Shown here in pieces: positions 15,239-18,836 of a DNA stretch of 18,836 nt; positions within the stretch are counted from its first letter, which is position 1, and each line of letters opens with the position of its first letter. The DNA comes from CAZBYL01 sp964496275 (GTDB lineage Bacteria; Synergistota; Synergistia; Synergistales; Synergistaceae). A program made the translations under genes and the position numbers. The notes beneath the pieces were generated by a model, which was not told the DNA's origin, did not search any database, and saw nothing but the letters and a program-made list of their open reading frames with translations. The DNA lies in NCBI GenBank assembly GCA_964496275.1, contig CAZBYL010000046.1, forward strand, positions 1 to 18,836, in the 5' to 3' direction.

Positions 15239-15499
15239 TTATTCTGCCGCCGGTGTATCGAATACTCCGGCCTTCTTGAGCAGTATCTTGGCTGTATCGG
15301 AAGGGGAAGCCCCGTTCTTAAGCCAGAATGCCGCACGCTCTACGTCTACTTTAATCTCTGCCGGTTCCGTCAGAGGATTGTAGGTTCCCAGAATTTCGAT
15401 GAAACGGCCGTCTCTCGGTGAATGAGAGTCAGCTACAACCAAGCGGTAAAAGGGAGCCTTTTTCTTCCCGTGACGGGAAAGACGAATACGAACTGCCAT
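15239..15499 (-). CDS. rpsP: 30S ribosomal protein S16
   Basis: 86-residue S16, starting MAVRIRLSRHGKKKAPFYR, with VADSHSPRDGRFIEILGTYNP and the conserved FWLKNGASPSDTAKILL. AGGAGGTG precedes the ATG at 15499 by about 9 nt. An open frame runs a further 28 codons upstream to an ATG at 15583, but S16 homology and the ribosome-binding site both fix the start at 15499. The 99-nt gap to ffh contains a short GGGG/CCCC hairpin (about 15534-15545). Confidence 0.97.
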   Translation of the reverse strand: MAVRIRLSRHGKKKAPFYRLVVADSHSPRDGRFIEILGTYNPLTEPAEIKVDVERAAFWLKNGASPSDTAKILLKKAGVFDTPAAE

Positions 15500-15598
15500 C
15501 TGCGCAAACACCTCCTGTGTTATTTCTGCAAGGGGATAACCCCTCTTTATCTTGAAATCGGCTGATACTATCCCGATGTTCAAAGCCTGTCTGATGTG

Positions 15599-16984
15599 CT
15601 ACCTGAAAAATCCTCTCTTACCGCCCATTCCGCCGAAACCGCTCATGCCGCCCATTCCTGGGGGCATTTTGAATCCGCCCTTTCCTCCCGACATCTTGCC
15701 GAAAGTTTTCATCATGGACTTCATCTGTTCGTACTGAGCAAGCACCTGATTCACCATCTGAACCGATGTGCCCGAACCAACCGCAATTCTCTTTCTTCTG
15801 CTGCCCTTGATTATTTCGGGGTTGCGGCGTTCTTTCAAAGTCATGGAGAGGATTATCGCCTCTGTCTGCTTCATGCGTTTTGGGTCTATCTCGGCGTTTT
15901 TGAGAGCCTTGCCCGCTCCCGGAATGGGGAGCATCTCAAGCACCTTCTCAAGAGGACCCATCTTTTGTATCTGACGGAGCTGCATAAGCATGTCCTCGAG
16001 TGTGAAGCGGTTTTTCTTGAGGTTTTCCGTCATTCTCGTGATATCGGCTTCGCTTGTGGCGGACTGAACCTTCTCGAGAAGTCCCTCCATGTCGCCCATG
16101 CCGATTATCCGCTGAGCCATTCTGCGTGCGTCAAATACTTCGAGGTCTTCCGTCTTTTCGCCGCAGCCGGCAAGTTTTATCGGAACTCCCGTGCTTGCGC
16201 GAATCGCAAGGGAGGGGCCTCCGCGTGCGTCTCCGTCGAGCTTTGTGAGGATAACGCCGGTTACGGCAAGTCTTTCGTGGAAAACTTCCGCAACGTTGAC
16301 AGCTTCCTGACCTGTCATAGAGTCTACAACAAGCAGTATTTCCGTCGGCGGCATTGCCGACTTCATAGCTTCGAGCTCCTGCATCAGCTCGTCGTCCATT
16401 TGCAGACGTCCGGCTGTGTCGAGGATTATCATGTCGCAGAGGTGGTCTTCCGCGTACTTTCTGGATTTTGATGCTACGGTTACGGGGTTTGTCTCCCCGG
16501 GCTCGGGACCGAAGAATGCTATGCCCGCTTTTTCAGCCGTGACGCGGAGCTGATCAACTGCCGCAGGTCTGCGAAGGTCGCAAGCCACGACGAGCGGTTT
16601 GTGCCCCTTTGTCATCTTCTTTGCTATTTTAACGGTGGTTGTTGTCTTACCCGAACCCTGGAGACCCACCATCATGTAGACCGTGGGCGGTTTGGGAGAG
16701 ATAACGAGCGGCGCGGGCGCGCTGCCCATTATATTTATAAGCTCTTCATAGACTATCGTGAAAATTATCTGCGCGGGGGTTACTGAGTCGAGAACTTCGC
16801 GTCCCGTTGCGCGCGTCTTTATGGCTTCGACAACATCTTTGACTACCTTGTAATTGACGTCGGCCTCAAGCAGAGCGCGGCGCACCTCACGCATTGCGGA
16901 AGAAATATCTTCCTCAGTGAGCTTGCCTTTGCCTCTTAAGGCGTCGAAAATACTTTCAAACCTGTCTTTTAATGAGTCAAACAT
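15599..16984 (-). CDS. ffh: Signal recognition particle protein Ffh (SRP54)
   Basis: 461-residue GTPase that binds 4.5S RNA and signal sequences and delivers ribosomes to FtsY at the membrane. The N domain spans 1-90. The G domain has P-loop GLQGSGKT (107-114), DTAGR (189-193) and TKLDGD (247-252), followed by GEKTEDLEVFD. The M domain runs from about 300 and carries the RNA-binding stretch with GSRRKRIAVGSGTSVQMVN. The tail (about 432-461) is Gly/Met-rich, as in many Ffh proteins. The start follows AAGGGG by 9 nt. It lies 13 nt after the ylxM stop. Confidence 0.97.
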   Translation of the reverse strand: MFDSLKDRFESIFDALRGKGKLTEEDISSAMREVRRALLEADVNYKVVKDVVEAIKTRATGREVLDSVTPAQIIFTIVYEELINIMGSAPAPLVISPKPPTVYMMVGLQGSGKTTTTVKIAKKMTKGHKPLVVACDLRRPAAVDQLRVTAEKAGIAFFGPEPGETNPVTVASKSRKYAEDHLCDMIILDTAGRLQMDDELMQELEAMKSAMPPTEILLVVDSMTGQEAVNVAEVFHERLAVTGVILTKLDGDARGGPSLAIRASTGVPIKLAGCGEKTEDLEVFDARRMAQRIIGMGDMEGLLEKVQSATSEADITRMTENLKKNRFTLEDMLMQLRQIQKMGPLEKVLEMLPIPGAGKALKNAEIDPKRMKQTEAIILSMTLKERRNPEIIKGSRRKRIAVGSGTSVQMVNQVLAQYEQMKSMMKTFGKMSGGKGGFKMPPGMGGMSGFGGMGGKRGFFR

Positions 16985-16997
16985 CTGAAAAAACCCC

Positions 16998-17333
16998 TTA
17001 CGCTTTCAGCATCGATCTGAAGGCAGTGTAAAAATCTTTCGGTACACGGCTTTTGTTCTCTTCGAGAAGCAGCTCCATCTCTTCCATGCGCCTGTTTTTT
17101 TCTATCAGCCCGAGAGAACTTTCACAGTTCTCCATGTGTTCCCTTGAGCGGGTCAGAAGGTCGTGAACTCCCTGACGCGAAACCCCGAGAGGTTCTGCCG
17201 CTTCCGAAAGAGAGAGGTCTTGCAGTAAGACCATCTCGCAGGCCATGCGTTGTTTTTCCGTAAGCAGGGAGCCGTATGTATCGAGTAAAAGACCGTCCCT
17301 TATCCTCTGCTGCAGAGAATTTAATTCAGCCAT
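16998..17333 (-). CDS. ylxM: YlxM-family HTH protein, SRP-associated
   Basis: 111-residue protein resembling YlxM/p13, a sigma-70 region-4-like helix-turn-helix protein found upstream of ffh. The HTH covers about residues 24-62 (LLTEKQRMACEMVLLQDLSLSEAAEPLG and SRQGVHDLL; two adjacent pieces), followed by a helical tail. In streptococci YlxM binds the SRP RNA and influences the SRP GTPase. GGGAGG lies 7 nt before the ATG at 17333; an earlier in-frame ATG at 17393 falls inside the -35 box and cannot be used. It is the first gene of the operon. Confidence 0.9.
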   Translation of the reverse strand: MAELNSLQQRIRDGLLLDTYGSLLTEKQRMACEMVLLQDLSLSEAAEPLGVSRQGVHDLLTRSREHMENCESSLGLIEKNRRMEEMELLLEENKSRVPKDFYTAFRSMLKA

Positions 17334-17364
17334 AACAACGCCTCCCGCCAAACACAGCCTGCAC

Positions 17365-17393
17365 ATTATAGAGAGTGTGAGAGCGTCTGTCAA
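17365..17393 (-). promoter_or_regulatory. Perfect-consensus promoter of the ylxM-ffh-rpsP-rplS operon
   Basis: Minus strand: -35 TTGACA (17388-17393), spacer of exactly 17 nt, -10 TATAAT (17365-17370). Predicted start near 17358, about 25 nt before the ylxM start codon. Such a match suits a highly expressed translation operon. Confidence 0.9.
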
Positions 17394-17409
17394 GTAATTT
17401 TCTTGACAG
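17387..17409. promoter_or_regulatory. Inverted repeat shared by two divergent promoter regions
   Basis: CTGTCAAG, 7 nt, CTTGACAG: a perfect 8-bp inverted repeat. The left arm contains the -35 of the ylxM operon on the minus strand. The right arm contains a TTGACA on the plus strand upstream of the YjiH-like gene. It may be a protein-binding site or a by-product of two back-to-back -35 boxes. Confidence 0.5.
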
Positions 17410-17427
17410 GTGAAATTCCTATCTTTC

Positions 17428-17436
17428 TGGTATAAT
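17428..17436 (+). promoter_or_regulatory. Extended -10 promoter of the YjiH-like gene
   Basis: TGG followed by a perfect TATAAT. The plus-strand TTGACA at 17403-17408 is 22 nt upstream, too far for normal -35 spacing, so recognition probably relies on the extended -10. Predicted start near 17443, giving a leader of about 50 nt. Confidence 0.6.
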
Positions 17437-17491
17437 TTTTAGGGAAAATTACTTGCCGGTTCTGATTCGGAAGTTTTAAAAATTTAAAAAT

Positions 17492-18784
17492 ATGGAGATG
17501 ATGCCTCTGAATAGTGTACGCAGACGTTTGCGATTCGCCGTCCCATCCTTGCTCGGAATATTTATGTTTCTCACGCCGTTTCCCGTCTCGGGCGTGACAA
17601 ATACTTTTGTCGGGCATTTAAAAGAATATATTCTCGCCTCTTTGCACAATTATCTCGGACTTACCGTCATGTCTATGTCGCTTCTTGTCTCAACTGTCTC
17701 TCTGTACATAATGCTTAAACGTCCCTCGTGGGTCTACAAAAATCATATTTTTTCCGAACACCTCGCATGTTCGCCGCTCGGCTTTTCCGTGCGCTTTGTC
17801 AGCCTTATCCTATCCGCCGCAGCGGCATTCGGATTTTACGGTTCGTTCGGAAATATAATGATCTTTGCGGAAAACATTGTGGTACACATCGTGCCGCGCC
17901 TGATTGTTCTCGTCGTTGTCCTCTCCCTTACTGCGCCTCTTTTGCTGGATTTCGGGCTTGTGCAGTTTGCCGCTGTCTTTGCCGGAAGGTGGATGGAGCC
18001 TCTGTTTTGTGTGCCGGGCAGATCCGCCGTGGACGGAGTAGCTTCATGGCTCGGAAGCAGCTCGATGGCGATTGTGATAACGGAAAGAATGCACGAAGCG
18101 GGTTTCTACAGCGACAGGGAGGCCGCAGTGATGGTATCGAGCTTCTCTCTCGCAGGGATATATAACATCTATGCTCTGGCAGCTATTCTCAATATGCAGA
18201 TTTACTTTTTCTGCGTTGTGACGACGGTCTACTTTTCGATGATAGTGCTTGCTGTAATAATGCCCAGACTTTGGCCTTTGAAAAATATCCCCGACAGATA
18301 CAGGAAGGAAGCGGAGAGGTTTCATGAACATTATCATGAGCCCTGCGGCAGCTCGCTTTCGGAAAGAGCCTTTCAGAGAGCGGAAGCGAAAGCTTCTAAA
18401 ATGTCTTTTGAAATGTACATTCACGAATCCGTTGCGATTGCAGTCCCTCTGCTTTTCGGAACGATACCTTTTATGATAGCTCTCGGAACCTTCTTTCTTG
18501 CGGCTGCGAACCTCACTCCGTTTGTGAGCATGCTGTCTGCTCCGATAACCGCCCTGCTTGAGATTGCCGGAATCAAAGAGGCCGGAGGAATCGCGGCGTC
18601 CTCGGTGTTCGCCTTTGTGGACCCGTTTCTCGCCGTCACGTACGGACAGACCCTTGTCAGCTATGAATCGCGCTTTATATGCGTATGTGTTGCGGCAGTA
18701 GGGCTTATAAATCTTACTGAGGTAGTAATACATGTATGGCACACAAAAATACCGCTGACTGTTTTGCAAATGAGTGTTATTTAG
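17492..18784 (+). CDS. YjiH-like membrane protein with nucleoside-recognition (Gate) domain
   Basis: 430-residue integral membrane protein with about ten hydrophobic segments. The diagnostic block is SAVDGVASWLGSSSMAIV followed by ITERMHEAGFYSDREAAVM (about 178-213), typical of YjiH and other Gate-domain proteins. A charged cytosolic loop (about 264-305) separates the two membrane halves. Family function is not established; transport has been suggested from the nucleoside-recognition domain. The start is uncertain: ATGs at 17492, 17498 and 17501 are all in frame and none has well-spaced Shine-Dalgarno sequence (the GGAG at 17494-17497 is too close to the later ones). It is divergent from the ylxM operon. 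No terminator is seen in the 52 nt before the window ends. Confidence 0.8.
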   Translation: MEMMPLNSVRRRLRFAVPSLLGIFMFLTPFPVSGVTNTFVGHLKEYILASLHNYLGLTVMSMSLLVSTVSLYIMLKRPSWVYKNHIFSEHLACSPLGFSVRFVSLILSAAAAFGFYGSFGNIMIFAENIVVHIVPRLIVLVVVLSLTAPLLLDFGLVQFAAVFAGRWMEPLFCVPGRSAVDGVASWLGSSSMAIVITERMHEAGFYSDREAAVMVSSFSLAGIYNIYALAAILNMQIYFFCVVTTVYFSMIVLAVIMPRLWPLKNIPDRYRKEAERFHEHYHEPCGSSLSERAFQRAEAKASKMSFEMYIHESVAIAVPLLFGTIPFMIALGTFFLAAANLTPFVSMLSAPITALLEIAGIKEAGGIAASSVFAFVDPFLAVTYGQTLVSYESRFICVCVAAVGLINLTEVVIHVWHTKIPLTVLQMSVI

Positions 18785-18836
18785 TCTCCGCTGAAAAACT
18801 AAAAATATCCAGTGAGAGCCTGCATAAATCCTTCGA

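Noticed and set aside
15596..16471. A 291-codon plus-strand open frame
   Set aside because: It lies wholly antisense to ffh, whose identity is certain. It has no recognisable motif and no good ribosome-binding site; a shadow frame.
17403..17436. Standard TTGACA/TATAAT promoter for the YjiH-like gene
   Set aside because: The boxes are 22 nt apart, outside the working range; the extended -10 alone is the better reading.
1..18836. CRISPR array, insertion sequence, toxin-antitoxin or phage module
   Set aside because: No regularly spaced repeats, transposase, terminal inverted repeats, small toxin pairs or phage genes were found on reading either strand.

Overview
The window reads as chromosomal DNA of an anaerobic, amino-acid-using bacterium, most likely a member of the Synergistota (inference). 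The best taxonomic clue is a TrmD tRNA methyltransferase fused to a second SPOUT-type methyltransferase domain. I recall that second domain as a separate gene next to trmD in Thermotoga, and the fused form from Synergistota. Base composition looks close to 50% GC. Shine-Dalgarno sites are strong and several promoters match the sigma-70 consensus. I see no insertion sequence, prophage, CRISPR array or rRNA.

Left part (1-4508): three minus-strand genes that look separately transcribed. They are a guanine deaminase with hairpins on both sides, a DAACS/SDF dicarboxylate or amino-acid symporter, and a MATE efflux protein with a clear promoter and a leader of about 135 nt. Next comes a minus-strand tRNA-Leu(GAG) (4723-4807) with its own consensus promoter and terminator.

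Middle part (4860-8486): a plus-strand two-gene unit encodes a DUF2157-like multi-pass membrane protein and a GDYXXLXY-type membrane-anchored protein, overlapping by ATGA. Convergent to it is a LysE/ArgO-type amino-acid exporter. Then comes a sparsely coding stretch holding one probable small secreted protein, whose signal-peptide coding region contains a run of eight G. The 1406-residue gene at 8487-12707 follows: two fused BcrA/HgdC-type ASKHA activase domains, a four-cysteine motif, DUF2229 and a large C-terminal region. No dehydratase subunit genes are nearby. A strong bidirectional terminator closes it.

Right part (12764-18784): the conserved SRP/ribosome-maturation operon on the minus strand, in the order ylxM, ffh, rpsP, khpA, rimM, trmD(fused), rplS, driven by a perfect TTGACA-N17-TATAAT promoter. 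Divergent from it is a YjiH-like membrane protein gene with an extended -10 promoter. The two promoter regions share a perfect 8-bp inverted repeat with a 7-nt spacer, which is a candidate control point.

Taken together, the accessory genes are mostly transporters for amino acids or organic acids, purine catabolism and drug-type efflux. The activase-like giant fits anaerobic acyl-CoA or reductase chemistry but its function is unassigned. No gene cluster here is plainly a new defence or biosynthetic system. The best leads are the double activase, the TrmD fusion, the G-tract secreted protein and the shared divergent promoter.
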